64,000 nt of DNA from Psychrobacillus sp. OK032 (GCF_900111345.1 NZ_FOGY01000001.1:558001-622000); one strand, 5' to 3'; positions 16,258 to 25,686 are shown, counted from the first letter of the stretch. Numbers and translations are program-made. Notes: generated by a model from the letters alone, not told the origin.

Positions 16258-18579
16258 TTATTTCTTTTTCACATCTACAATTCTGCCTTCAGTTTCATTG
16301 TTTATTGTGTTCAATGATTGCAGTTGTTCTTGGAAGTTTTCCCAATCGGAAAGACCAAGATCTGTTACGCGACCTTCTGCATAAGCTTTTGCAAAGACAT
16401 CATAGCTGTCTCCACCTTTAGCAGTAAATGCGTTTGTTGCTACTACATATTTTTCATCATCTTTAATATCAACATATGAACCGTCTGCTGCTTTATATTT
16501 AATAGATACTACTCGTTGTCCTGATGGCTTAGAAGAATCGAACTCTACTTTCGCTCCAGATACATGTAAGAATCCGCCATTTTCACCCGGATACGATTTG
16601 AAGCTGATTTCAAAAGCAGCTTTCAATTCTGCTCCTGTGACTTCCATTGTTGCTAGTGTGTTATTGTATGGAAGAACAGTGAGAACTTCTCCTACCGTGA
16701 TTGGACCAGCATCAATATTAGAACGGATTCCTCCACCATTTTGAAGTGCCATTATTACTTTACTATTAACCTTTTTAGCTTTTGCTAACATGCCATCTGT
16801 AATGATGTTACCTAATACCGTTTCGTTTTTACGAACGCTTGGTTTTGTATCATCCCCACTTGTACGTGGGTTTTCTAGTTCAGCAGTAGCTACTACTCCT
16901 ATTTCTTTCGCAGAAACCTCTTCTACTTTAGCAGAGTACTTTTTCAAAATTTCCGCTGCTTCAGCGTCTTCTTTTTTATCTGCCAGTGCGATTAATTCAC
17001 CCTCATGCCCTACTACTTTTCCTTCTTTATCAAAATCTACATTTAATGTTCCTAAAAAACTACTGTTCGTTTCCGCTTGAACGATTATAGTAGCGTCTTT
17101 TTCTTTGCCATTTTTATCTTTATTGACAACTGTTGGCTTTTCTAATTTCGTATGGCTGTGACCACCTACGATTACGTCAATTCCGTTAACTGCTGCTGCT
17201 AAAGTTAAATCGTTATCAACGGCTGGATTATCGTCATAACCAATATGAGTTACTGCAACCACTTTGTTAACGCCTTGTTTTTCAAACTCATCTACCATCG
17301 TTTGCGCTGCTTTAATATAGTCTGTAAAAGTAACTTTTCCAGGACTTGAAAGACCAGCAGTTTCAGCTGTAGTTAATCCGAAAAGACCCACTTTTTGGCC
17401 ATTAACTTCTTTAATTATTCCACTATAAATTTGCCCGTTTTTTGGATCTGAAGATACTTTCACATTAAACAAACCTTGTAAATTTGTATCTTGAGAAAAA
17501 TCTACGTTTGCACTGACAAATGGGAAGTTCGACTTTTGGATAAATTCTTTTAGTGCTTGGTGACCTTCTGGAGATGAACCTAGATCGAATTCATGGTTAC
17601 CGAATGTCATCGCATCATATTTCATTAAGTTCATAAACTCTAAGTCTGCTTGTCCTTTATATTCATTAAAGAATAAAGTACCAGTGAAGACATCACCTGC
17701 ATCTATTAATAGTGCTGATGGATTTTTTGCACGCACTTCTTTAACTGCAGTTACTCTTTTAGGAGCCATATCCACTTTTGCATGTGTATCATTTATATGC
17801 ATTAAAGATAGTGAGAAATCCACATCTGTCGAATTAGCATATAAGTTCTCTAAATAAGTTTTAAGTTCTTTAAGAGCAGGCAATTCTGACTCACTTGGAA
17901 GTTTCTCTACAAGAGGTAATGTAGCAGTTACAATCGCCATTGCTTCTTCTTTTTTACCTTCCGCATAAAGTGCAGCCGCTTTATTCGCATTCATGTAAAT
18001 AGTTACTGGAACTGCTAGGGCATCTCTTTTTTGATTTGCAGGATTTTTATATTGTTCTAATAATAGGTCACGAGATGCCTTCCCTGTAAAGCGATATAAA
18101 ATAGCAGTTCTTGATTTTAGTTGGGTTGACAGTTTGTGATATGCTTTTTCAATCGCTGCCCAATCTTTATTTGCTTCTGCCTTTTCTAGTTCTTTCATGA
18201 TCGGATCTAAATATTTATCAGCATAGTTGTATGCATCTATATAAGGAATTAACCCTTTTGTTACTCGTTCATGATACAACTCATCTAAATTTTTAAGTAA
18301 AGTGTTTTTATTTTTTGCATCAGATTTGTTAATTGCATCTTTCGCTTTTTGATAATTTGCTTTAGCAGTATTTAGTACAGAATATAATTCAGCACTAGTA
18401 GCTAATTTTCCAGATTGTGCAGGAACTACATAAGAATATGAAGCTTTTTTAATGTCTTTTCTTGCGTTGTCTACTACTTCCTGTAGAGAACTATTTGCAA
18501 ATGAGACATTTGTCGCGGAAAATAATGATGTCGCAATGATCGCAGCAACAGCTGACTTCTTGAACTTACTATTTTTCAT
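16258..18579 (-). CDS. Exported 5'-nucleotidase/metallophosphatase with SbsC-like N-terminal region
   Basis: 773 residues. Signal peptide 1-28 (ends NVSFANS), then a 200-residue helical region (DNARKDIKKASYSYVVPAQS onward) resembling the SbsC C-terminal domain of S-layer proteins. From about 255 comes a calcineurin-like phosphatase domain with LMHINDTHA, DAGD, TFGNHEFD and GGHSHT metal motifs, and from about 560 a 5'-nucleotidase C-terminal domain with GNIITDGML, ALQNGGGIR and the FTAKGGDSY substrate site. It should release nucleosides and phosphate outside the cell. No SLH or LPXTG anchor is seen, so the helical region may hold it in the wall. SD AGGAGGTAAG. Confidence 0.88.
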   Translation of the reverse strand: MKNSKFKKSAVAAIIATSLFSATNVSFANSSLQEVVDNARKDIKKASYSYVVPAQSGKLATSAELYSVLNTAKANYQKAKDAINKSDAKNKNTLLKNLDELYHERVTKGLIPYIDAYNYADKYLDPIMKELEKAEANKDWAAIEKAYHKLSTQLKSRTAILYRFTGKASRDLLLEQYKNPANQKRDALAVPVTIYMNANKAAALYAEGKKEEAMAIVTATLPLVEKLPSESELPALKELKTYLENLYANSTDVDFSLSLMHINDTHAKVDMAPKRVTAVKEVRAKNPSALLIDAGDVFTGTLFFNEYKGQADLEFMNLMKYDAMTFGNHEFDLGSSPEGHQALKEFIQKSNFPFVSANVDFSQDTNLQGLFNVKVSSDPKNGQIYSGIIKEVNGQKVGLFGLTTAETAGLSSPGKVTFTDYIKAAQTMVDEFEKQGVNKVVAVTHIGYDDNPAVDNDLTLAAAVNGIDVIVGGHSHTKLEKPTVVNKDKNGKEKDATIIVQAETNSSFLGTLNVDFDKEGKVVGHEGELIALADKKEDAEAAEILKKYSAKVEEVSAKEIGVVATAELENPRTSGDDTKPSVRKNETVLGNIITDGMLAKAKKVNSKVIMALQNGGGIRSNIDAGPITVGEVLTVLPYNNTLATMEVTGAELKAAFEISFKSYPGENGGFLHVSGAKVEFDSSKPSGQRVVSIKYKAADGSYVDIKDDEKYVVATNAFTAKGGDSYDVFAKAYAEGRVTDLGLSDWENFQEQLQSLNTINNETEGRIVDVKKK

Positions 18580-18807
18580 AACTTACCTCCTGAGTGATGG
18601 TTGAATAATTAATTAGATCAATAGATTCATAATTACCCACTACTCCTAAAGTACCTCAGTTACCAATATACTGCAAGTTAAAATTCTGATAAATTTAGTG
18701 AAGAATATGTAAATCTAGTTGAAAATTACCGATATTTATCCCCCAAAAAGCAAACGTCATTATGACAATTTTTTCCCTTGTATATGCTTACATTGTTCCC
18801 TTTGTGA

Positions 18808-18813
18808 TATAAT
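18808..18813 (+). promoter_or_regulatory. -10 box for the proline dehydrogenase gene
   Basis: TATAAT preceded by TGA (extended -10), 31 bp upstream of the start codon. The -35 is weak. Confidence 0.45.
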
Positions 18814-18844
18814 TAACTATTATACGAAAGATGGGAGCATCACT

Positions 18845-19825
18845 ATGTTAAAAGATATTTTTATCGCATTGTCAGAAAATCAAACTTTAAACGGGGCAGC
18901 AAAAAAATATGGTTTAAAAATGGGTGCACAGCATGTTGTTGCTGGAACAAATATTGAAGAAACGATAGAAAGCATTAAAAAACTTAATGCACTTGGAATC
19001 TCTTGTACAGTAGATAATTTAGGTGAATTTGTTTTTGAAAAAGAAGAAGCTTTAGAGGCAAAAGCACAAATTATTGCTGTAATTGAAGCAATTGAAGAAC
19101 ATCAAGTAGATGCTCATATTTCATTGAAACCATCACAACTTGGATTAGATATAGATTATAATTTTGCATTAGAGAACTTAAAAGAAATTACAGCTACGGC
19201 TAATAAATACGGTACATTCATTAATATCGATATGGAATCACATAAACACTTACAACCATCCTTCGATATTTTGGACGAATTATCTAAAGAGTACGATAAT
19301 ATTGGAACGGTAATTCAAGCTTACTTCTACCGCGCAGTGGAAGATATTCAAAAGTATAAAAACTTCCGCCTACGTATAGTAAAAGGTGCTTATAAAGAAC
19401 CAGTGGAATATGCGTACCAAACGAAAGAAGAAATAGATGAAAACTACGTAGAATTAATCGAATGGCATTTATTGAATGGTAAGTTCACATCAATTGCCAC
19501 ACATGATCATAATGTGATTAACCATATTAAACAATTTATACACGATAATAATATTCCAAATGACAAATTCGAATTCCAAATGCTATACGGATTCCGTACA
19601 GATATGCAACAACAACTTGCCAATGAAGGCTATAACTTCTGTACATATGTTCCGTTTGGTAGCGACTGGTACGGCTACTTCATGCGTCGCCTAGCAGAAC
19701 GACCACAAAATATGAATCTTGTCGTAAAACAAGTATTCAATAAAAAAACAAACACATTGATCGGAATCGGTGCGGCTGCATTCGCGCTTGGAAGATTAAC
19801 AAAGAGCAATAAAAGCAAGAGATAA
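18845..19825 (+). CDS. Proline dehydrogenase
   Basis: 326-residue monofunctional ProDH (B. subtilis PutB/FadM type) that oxidises L-proline to pyrroline-5-carboxylate with FAD, feeding the respiratory chain. The TIM-barrel motifs are clear: HISLKPSQLG, QAYFYRA, RLRIVKGAYKEP, IATHDH and the C-terminal YVPFGSDWYGYFMRRLAERP that binds proline. ATG 18845 has the SD GGGAG; longer in-frame starts lack one. The C-terminal tail (TLIGIGAAAFALGRL) is weakly hydrophobic. No P5C dehydrogenase gene is adjacent. Confidence 0.93.
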   Translation: MLKDIFIALSENQTLNGAAKKYGLKMGAQHVVAGTNIEETIESIKKLNALGISCTVDNLGEFVFEKEEALEAKAQIIAVIEAIEEHQVDAHISLKPSQLGLDIDYNFALENLKEITATANKYGTFINIDMESHKHLQPSFDILDELSKEYDNIGTVIQAYFYRAVEDIQKYKNFRLRIVKGAYKEPVEYAYQTKEEIDENYVELIEWHLLNGKFTSIATHDHNVINHIKQFIHDNNIPNDKFEFQMLYGFRTDMQQQLANEGYNFCTYVPFGSDWYGYFMRRLAERPQNMNLVVKQVFNKKTNTLIGIGAAAFALGRLTKSNKSKR

Positions 19826-19872
19826 TATCAAAAGCGCAAGCGCACTTAAATTATTATTACCATTTGATTTTT

Positions 19873-19918
19873 AGAGAGGTTAGTTGTGACTGTGAAGTCA
19901 CGACCAACCTCTCTTTTC
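19873..19918 (+). terminator. Terminator of the proline dehydrogenase gene
   Basis: A 19-bp stem (AGAGAGGTTAGTTGTGACT and its near-complement) with a GTGA loop, then TTTCTC. Confidence 0.85.
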
Positions 19919-19980
19919 TCGGTAATAAATACTTTATTTCAGCTATTTAGGAGAGAAAGATCTATTCCATAATACTGTTG

Positions 19981-20022
19981 ATTTCCGTTACAGGAGGACG
20001 CTTTCCACTACAATCAAAGAGG
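19981..20022. repeat. GC-rich repeat fragment, copy 5
   Basis: ATTTCCGTTACAGGAGGACG then CTTTCCACTACAATCAAA: a degraded family repeat missing its centre. From here to 20319 I see no gene. Confidence 0.5.
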
Positions 20023-20319
20023 GGACTACTAAAAAATAATAAAGTATATACTTTTGAGTGTTAAAGTCACTGGTATACAATTGATTATTTAAATATGGCA
20101 CTTTGAACGATAGGAAAAAACAATGGTTTGTATACGTAAAGTAGACAGAACCAGTTAGCAAAAATCTTTAAGAGGAGCATTTCTGCAAGTTTCCTCTTGT
20201 AAAAGGGTATATCACCAAAAATAGTTAGCATCTATTATTGGATTGACGGGCACTTGAGCACCCGAAATTGATCTTCGGAGCCAAGCACGAGGAACGGAAA
20301 ATTATATTCTTTCTTAAAC

Positions 20320-20448
20320 AAAAACTGTGTTGCCGACACCTATCAGCAACACAGTTTTTTGTAGCTTCATTTCTGTCATATAAAAAACACCTCATTCTAC
20401 GGGGAATGGTAGAATGAGGTGTTTAGGTCCTTGTTATCGCTCAAGGAC
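20320..20448 (+). other. Orphan cluster of three strong hairpins
   Basis: Hairpin a (20321-20358) pairs AAAACTGTGTTGC with GCAACACAGTTTT and is followed by TT, so it looks like a terminator. Hairpin b (20385-20424) has a perfect 16-bp stem, AAACACCTCATTCTAC, with an 8-nt loop and no T-run. Hairpin c (20427-20448) pairs GTCCTTG with CAAGGAC. No ORF lies within 450 bp upstream of them on the plus strand. They may be a small RNA end or debris of a lost element. 20449-20660 holds no gene. Confidence 0.45.
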
Positions 20449-20660
20449 TATATTGAAATCGCCGTAAACTTGATACTTCATTTTCGCTTCGTTTTATCGC
20501 TTTGTTGCTGACTAGAAATTTCCCCTGTTATGCTTAGTTGGGTGAACTCGCTTCCTTCAAACTCGTTCATCAACTTTAAAGACTATTTATTTGTTACCTT
20601 CATATTAAACGAACTAAATGAGAATACTCGTAGAGTTTTATTAGAATTTGATGAGAGATT

Positions 20661-21737
20661 TTATTGCCATGTGATAGAAAGTACTTTTCCAGAAATCGCA
20701 TGTACTTGAATCGTTGCTTTTGTTTTCTTTTCTTTTGCACTTTCTTTGCTGTCATTCTCAGAAATTGTTGCTTTCATCACAATTAAATAGTAGCCACCCT
20801 CATTGGTCTTCACAAACGAGCTACTTTCAACTGTACCTTTCTGTTGCTGCTGGGCTATTTTAATCGCCTGTTCTTCCGAGATCAATACAGTTGTAACAGT
20901 TTCCGTTTTTGTTTCTGCTTCTGGCTTTTTAGCTTCTGACTGTACTGTATTTGTTTGGGAAACTTGTACTTGTGCTTGTACTTGCTTTTCCTCCGACGTT
21001 TGTTCTTCTGTCTTAGCAGATTCCGTCGTCTTTGCCGGCACTAGTTTTACCGCTTCTATTTTTTCTTCTGTTTTCGCAGTCTCTTCTTTTGGTGTTTCTA
21101 CTTTTGGCTCTTCTTGTTTGCTCGTCTCCACTTTCAACGAATCCTTGCTAATTTCTTTATTAGGCTTATCTTCTTCTACCTTTTCTTCGATTTTAGAAGT
21201 TGCAGATATGATGGGTTTAGCCGTAGTACTTTCACTTGGTTTTGGCGTTCCTGCTATATCCACAATCTTATTACCAACTGTCTTTTTTTCAGTAATAATA
21301 ATTTGGGTTGGAGCTTTTGCCTGTCCTGTTTCTAATTTCGTTTCTTCTTGCTCTTCCGTCTTTTTTTCTAGGTTCGCTTGTCCATCCATTTGAGAAGACT
21401 TCTCTGGGATCAATTCAATTGGTCCTTCTGCAACTTCACTTTCTGTTTGAATGATGTATTCATCCGATTGTTTAAGCGAATTAACTTCACCTGTGAGTGC
21501 ATCCATTTCTACTGTATATACAATTCCATTTTTAGTAATGAGTGCGTCATAAACAGATTCATTTTTATTCACAATAGCTACTTCTGCATCATATGTCTGC
21601 TCAAGTTGGGTGCGGACTTCATTTTCCGATATCGACTGATCATTAATCCGGGTAATTGTTAATATAAAAACAATCACACAACCGGCTACAATCACTGTAA
21701 TAATCGATAGAAATCTTTTTAGTTTGAAAAATTTCAT
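20661..21737 (-). CDS. Membrane-anchored protein with PepSY-like domains and a Lys/Glu/Thr-rich linker
   Basis: 358 residues. One N-terminal membrane segment (about 9-30, IITVIVAGCVIVFILTI), then a PepSY-like module (SENEVRTQLEQTYDAEV ... VYTVEMDALTGEV, about 38-85). A low-complexity linker rich in K, E, T, P and Q (about 95-280) follows, then a second PepSY module (ISEEQAIKIAQQQ ... IQVHAISGKVLSITWQ, about 287-358). It lies 58 nt downstream of the kinase gene and is probably co-transcribed. In B. subtilis ykoI, a PepSY gene, neighbours the ykoHG two-component genes in the same way. Function unknown; extracellular sensing or protease control is inferred. Confidence 0.75.
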   Translation of the reverse strand: MKFFKLKRFLSIITVIVAGCVIVFILTITRINDQSISENEVRTQLEQTYDAEVAIVNKNESVYDALITKNGIVYTVEMDALTGEVNSLKQSDEYIIQTESEVAEGPIELIPEKSSQMDGQANLEKKTEEQEETKLETGQAKAPTQIIITEKKTVGNKIVDIAGTPKPSESTTAKPIISATSKIEEKVEEDKPNKEISKDSLKVETSKQEEPKVETPKEETAKTEEKIEAVKLVPAKTTESAKTEEQTSEEKQVQAQVQVSQTNTVQSEAKKPEAETKTETVTTVLISEEQAIKIAQQQQKGTVESSSFVKTNEGGYYLIVMKATISENDSKESAKEKKTKATIQVHAISGKVLSITWQ

Positions 21738-21795
21738 TCACGCTTTCCCCCCTCAAACCTATCATAAAATACAAACATTAGAAATCGGTGAGAAT

Positions 21796-23139
21796 TTAAG
21801 TATTAGGGATAAAAATATGAATCGTGGTACCAAACCCAACTGCGCTTTCAATCTTTAACTCTGCCGTAAGTCGCATTGCAATATCTTTAGCTATAGCCAT
21901 TCCAAGCCCTGTTCCGCCTGTTTTTCGGTTTCGAGCTTCATCCACTCGATAAAAACGGTCAAAAATATGCTCTAAATCTTTTTTCGGTATGCCGTTTCCA
22001 TAATCTAAAATAGAAATAGTTATACCCTTTTCATCTTCCAAAACGGTCGTTTTAATTTCTTTTTCACTATATTTCCTTGCGTTATCTAAAATGATGAAAA
22101 GCAATTGTCTTAATTGTTCTACATCTGTATTAGCATAAATAGGTCCTTGCCCGTTTAATAGAAACTTCCGATCATATGCTGTACGCATTGATTGCAATGT
22201 AGTTTCTACTAAGTTAAATACATCTATTTTTTCAAGATGCCGTTTATTTTGTTCATTACTTTTAGCAAGCAATAACATTTGCTCAATCATTTCTTTCATT
22301 CTGGCCGTTTCGTTCACAATAGCTTGTACGGACTCTTCGGCGATTGCGGTATTGTTAAAGCCATGTCTTGTTAATAATTTTGCATAGCTTTCAATGACAG
22401 TGAGTGGTGTTTTTAATTCATGAGAAGCGTCAGAGACAAATTGTTCCTGTTTTTTATAGTTTTGCTCTAATTGCCCCATCATTTCGTTAAACGCAATGCC
22501 CATTTGTGCCATTTCATCTTTACCATTTGGAGAAACGACGATTTTTTCATATGTTCCTGATAATCTACTTTGCGACATAGTGTTTATTAGCTTTTTTATA
22601 GGATTCGTAATTATTTTACCTAATGTAACACTAGAAGCAGTCATGAGTAGCATGCCGACTAACATAACGCTTAGTAGAATGAGACGAAGAAAGTCTAAAT
22701 TCTTTTCTACATCTACTAAAATTTTCATCGTCTGAACTTCCGCGACTTCCCCATCTACCCAAATGACTGGTTTACTAACAGTTAATATTGGGGTTCCTTG
22801 AAAAGCCCCGATCGAATACCTTTCTCCTTCTTTAAAGTTCGGATAATAGTCATTGACTCCATCAATCGTTTGCACGAACAGCTTCAATTGCTCGTCGCCA
22901 CCGATAACACGAATACCACCATTTGTAGGAATATATGTCCGTAAAATAGTTGCGGCGTCTGCTTCTTTATTTACTTTACTTAGCGCAGCAATCAGCTCAT
23001 CCACTTCAATGTTAAGCTGCTTGTATTCTGTATCAAAAGCCATTTTTTCAAATAATATGTAAATGCCAACATTCATCATACTTAAAATAACAAGTGTAAG
23101 AACGGTGGAAAAAAGATGTATCTTTGTTTTAAGCTTCAT
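21796..23139 (-). CDS. Two-component sensor histidine kinase
   Basis: 447 residues: a first membrane segment (about 8-30), an extracellular loop (about 31-150), a second membrane segment (about 151-172), HAMP (about 173-225) and HisKA with the phospho-His in SDASHELKTPLTVIESY. The HATPase has LLFIILDNARKYSE (N box), DYGNGIP (G1) and TGGTGLGMAIAK (G2). It resembles the YkoH/ArlS class. Its start overlaps the stop of the response-regulator gene by ATGA, so translation is coupled. Signal unknown; the PepSY protein next door may take part. Confidence 0.9.
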   Translation of the reverse strand: MKLKTKIHLFSTVLTLVILSMMNVGIYILFEKMAFDTEYKQLNIEVDELIAALSKVNKEADAATILRTYIPTNGGIRVIGGDEQLKLFVQTIDGVNDYYPNFKEGERYSIGAFQGTPILTVSKPVIWVDGEVAEVQTMKILVDVEKNLDFLRLILLSVMLVGMLLMTASSVTLGKIITNPIKKLINTMSQSRLSGTYEKIVVSPNGKDEMAQMGIAFNEMMGQLEQNYKKQEQFVSDASHELKTPLTVIESYAKLLTRHGFNNTAIAEESVQAIVNETARMKEMIEQMLLLAKSNEQNKRHLEKIDVFNLVETTLQSMRTAYDRKFLLNGQGPIYANTDVEQLRQLLFIILDNARKYSEKEIKTTVLEDEKGITISILDYGNGIPKKDLEHIFDRFYRVDEARNRKTGGTGLGMAIAKDIAMRLTAELKIESAVGFGTTIHIFIPNT

Positions 23140-23837
23140 CGCTTTTCTTCCTTAAGTACGTACCCGACACCTCGTACTGTTTGAATAAGAGAGGACTTCC
23201 CTTTTTCTTCTAATTTTTTACGTACATACCGTATGTACACGTCGACCACATTTGTATCTCCATAATAATCAAACCCCCACACTGCATCTAATAATTGTTC
23301 TCTTGTCAGCACCTGGTTTGGATGTTTCATCAAATAAAGTAAAAGATCATATTCACGCGGCGTCAAATTAATAGACTCCCCATCATTAGTTATTTCACGA
23401 GTTTGCTCGTTTAATAGAAGTGAATGGAATATATGCACATTCTCATTATGTTGCGAATGAACTGCTGAAGACTTAGATACACGAATAGCCGAGCGTACAC
23501 GTGCAAGAAGCTCCTCAATTTCAAATGGCTTCGTCACATAATCATTTGCACCTAAATCTAAACCAGTTACTTTATCCTCTAGATCACTTTTAGCAGTTAA
23601 TAATATGACGGGAGTATCGGTTTTTGTTGCTCGGATTCGTCGGAGCACATCTAATCCATTCAACCCCGGTAGCATCAAATCGAGTAATACAAGATCCCAA
23701 ACCTTCTCGCGATATTTGATCAATCCATCTGTACCTGTATGAGCGATTTCGACAGCATACCCTTCGAATTCTAGCTCTAGCTGTAGAACACGCGCGATAT
23801 TTTCCTCATCTTCAATAATCAGTACATGCTCTTTCAT
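23136..23837 (-). CDS. OmpR-family response regulator
   Basis: 233 residues. The receiver domain has the acidic pair in IIEDEEN, the phospho-acceptor Asp in LVLLDLMLPG, the Thr in ILLTAKS and the Lys in YVTKPF. The C-terminal winged helix (about 135-230) ends VVDVYIRYVRKKLEE and TVRGVGYVL. It is the first gene of the regulator-kinase-PepSY unit. SD GTGAGGGG precedes the ATG. Confidence 0.93.
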   Translation of the reverse strand: MKEHVLIIEDEENIARVLQLELEFEGYAVEIAHTGTDGLIKYREKVWDLVLLDLMLPGLNGLDVLRRIRATKTDTPVILLTAKSDLEDKVTGLDLGANDYVTKPFEIEELLARVRSAIRVSKSSAVHSQHNENVHIFHSLLLNEQTREITNDGESINLTPREYDLLLYLMKHPNQVLTREQLLDAVWGFDYYGDTNVVDVYIRYVRKKLEEKGKSSLIQTVRGVGYVLKEEKR

Positions 23838-24054
23838 CGAAAACCCCTCACTTTCTTTCCCATTATTTTATCACACAACTACATCTCCCCCTGTTACAAA
23901 ATATAATTTTGATGGGTTTTTGGGGAGGGAAATAGAGTTTAGGAGCTTTTTTGAGTTCAAGAATGAAATTATCGCGGAAAAAGGTGAATTGTGAAAATTG
24001 TTGTTTTATTTATTTTGTTGTATGGTGTACTCAACAAAGGTGGGGGGTAGTTTA

Positions 24055-24645
24055 ATGGGTAGCATGAGAAGAGTTTGGCAGCCGGAGATTTTTTACCATG
24101 TGACGATGCGCGGAAATAACCGACAAAATATTTTTATAAATAAAGCAGACTTTGCCTTATTTTTTCAGGCAATGCAATATACGCACGAAAAGTATCCATT
24201 TACAATTATTGCTTATTGTATGATGAATAATCACTATCACTTACTCATACGTTCACCGGAAGTTCCGCTTTCTAATGTAATGACCATTATTAACAAACGC
24301 TATTCTGACTATTTCAAGCGAAAGTATAATTTTTTTGATCAGCTTTATGAAACACGTTTTTATGCAAATATGGTGACCGACCCTATTAGCTTATTGAATG
24401 TGAGTAGTTATATTCACCAAAATCCTTTACGAACGACTAACGCCCTTGTAAATAAGATGGAAGTCTATCCACATAGTTCATACCAATATTATGTCAATCA
24501 ATCCAAGTCCCAACCTAGTTTTATAAATACGCAGTTATTGCCTTCTATCATCGAACAATATCCTGAAATAGTAGCAGAGAGTTATAGTGCTTATTGTGAA
24601 AACTTTCGTATGGAAGAAGAAAAATCCCCTCTTATTTTGACATAA
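24055..24645 (+). CDS. REP-associated tyrosine transposase (RAYT), Y1/IS200-like
   Basis: 196-residue Y1-type HUH nuclease. WQPEIFYHVTMRGNNRQNIF starts the domain, the HUH motif is H60-Y61-H62 in MMNNHYHLLI, and a tyrosine of KRYSDYFKRKYN (Y83 or Y86) is the likely nucleophile. IHQNPLR closes the core. RAYTs are single-copy domesticated relatives of IS200 transposases that process REP palindromes. No IS200-like terminal hairpins or tnpB accompany it. The SD GGTGGGGGG favours ATG 24055. GC-rich repeats of the kind RAYTs act on recur throughout the window. Confidence 0.85.
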   Translation: MGSMRRVWQPEIFYHVTMRGNNRQNIFINKADFALFFQAMQYTHEKYPFTIIAYCMMNNHYHLLIRSPEVPLSNVMTIINKRYSDYFKRKYNFFDQLYETRFYANMVTDPISLLNVSSYIHQNPLRTTNALVNKMEVYPHSSYQYYVNQSKSQPSFINTQLLPSIIEQYPEIVAESYSAYCENFRMEEEKSPLILT

Positions 24646-24703
24646 GAAAGGATTCAATCAATTACGCCTCGACGTAATCGCGTCCAGATTTTGAACTGCA
24701 TTC

Positions 24704-24836
24704 TTTTGCGACGAGCATTACGGAGGAGCATAGAACTTTTGCGACGAGCATTGCGGAGGAGCATAGAACTTTTGCGACGAGCTTCGCGCAGGAGCAGGAC
24801 GCGGCGATCTTAGCCAGAGTTCCTCTTATCAGGAGT
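24704..24836. repeat. GC-rich repeat next to RAYT with a 33-bp tandem unit
   Basis: A 33-bp unit starting TTTTGCGACGAGCATTACGG runs at 24704-24736, 24737-24769 (one difference) and, truncated, at 24770-24796. Then GCAGGAGCAGGACGCGGCGA and CTTAGCC follow, resembling the inner cassette of copy 2. A small hairpin ATTACG-CCTCGA-CGTAAT lies at 24661-24678, 16 bp past the RAYT stop. Confidence 0.7.
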
Positions 24837-24863
24837 TTTTATTTGCTGAGTCAAGTAAACCTT

Positions 24864-25661
24864 TTAAGCAATTGTTTCATCACTACTAATAAGCGTAAGG
24901 CTATGGCTTGCTACTTTGCATTGTTCTACAAAAGCATTAAAAATTGGACGAATTGCGGATACTTGATTTTCCATCATTTCTGGATGCCATTGAACTGCTA
25001 CTACAAAACGGTCACTCGTTTCCAATTCCATCCCTTCAATAATACCGTCTGGGGCCAACATCGTTGCTTTAAAGCCTTGTCCCATTTTTTTCACTGCTTG
25101 ATGATGGAAACTATTCACGCCAAGTTCAGCAGTTTGGTAGATTTCATAAAGCAGCGAATCTTTCTCTATCTTTACTGGATGGAATGCGTGATGTCGAATT
25201 GCTTTCGGTACAGAGTGATTAATACCATCTGGTTTTTGAGATTGAAGATCTTGATATAATGTCCCCCCCGTTGCAACAGTAAGCAACTGCATACCCCGAC
25301 ATATACCAAGCACCGGTACATTCATTTCGAATAAAACTTTTTGAGCAAGCTTCACTTCATGGAAATCACGCTTTGGTTCGATTAAGCCTACACCGAATTT
25401 GGGATATTCCCCGTAGTAATTGGGATCTATATCCGATCCACCTGAAAACAAAATACCATCTAATTTTTGTAAAAGAGGCGTTAACGTATCGATATCCTCT
25501 GTTATTGGTAAAATTACTGGTACACCGCCTGCTCGCTCAATCGCAACAATATAATCATCTGCAAGCATTTGCCATTCTTGATTTTTTGCCCCAATACCTG
25601 CTGCCATACCAGCAGCATCGTTGGATAAGTAATTTGCACAAATCCCAATAAGTGGTTTCAC
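24864..25661 (-). CDS. Gamma-glutamyl-gamma-aminobutyrate hydrolase family protein (peptidase C26)
   Basis: 265-residue class-I glutamine-amidotransferase-like hydrolase of the PuuD type. FSGGSDIDPNYYGE, the nucleophile Cys in LGICRGMQLL, NSFHHQAVK and the catalytic His in VQWHPEMM are all present. It probably hydrolyses gamma-glutamyl amide bonds in polyamine or related catabolism. The start is GTG at 25661 with a G-rich SD (GGGGGA). It appears to be a single gene. Confidence 0.88.
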   Translation of the reverse strand: MKPLIGICANYLSNDAAGMAAGIGAKNQEWQMLADDYIVAIERAGGVPVILPITEDIDTLTPLLQKLDGILFSGGSDIDPNYYGEYPKFGVGLIEPKRDFHEVKLAQKVLFEMNVPVLGICRGMQLLTVATGGTLYQDLQSQKPDGINHSVPKAIRHHAFHPVKIEKDSLLYEIYQTAELGVNSFHHQAVKKMGQGFKATMLAPDGIIEGMELETSDRFVVAVQWHPEMMENQVSAIRPIFNAFVEQCKVASHSLTLISSDETIA

Positions 25662-25686
25662 CTAATATCCCCCGTTCCATATATCC

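Noticed and set aside
24055-24645. Complete IS200/IS605 element
   Set aside because: No tnpB, no element-end hairpins and no second copy in the window; the protein fits the domesticated RAYT class better.
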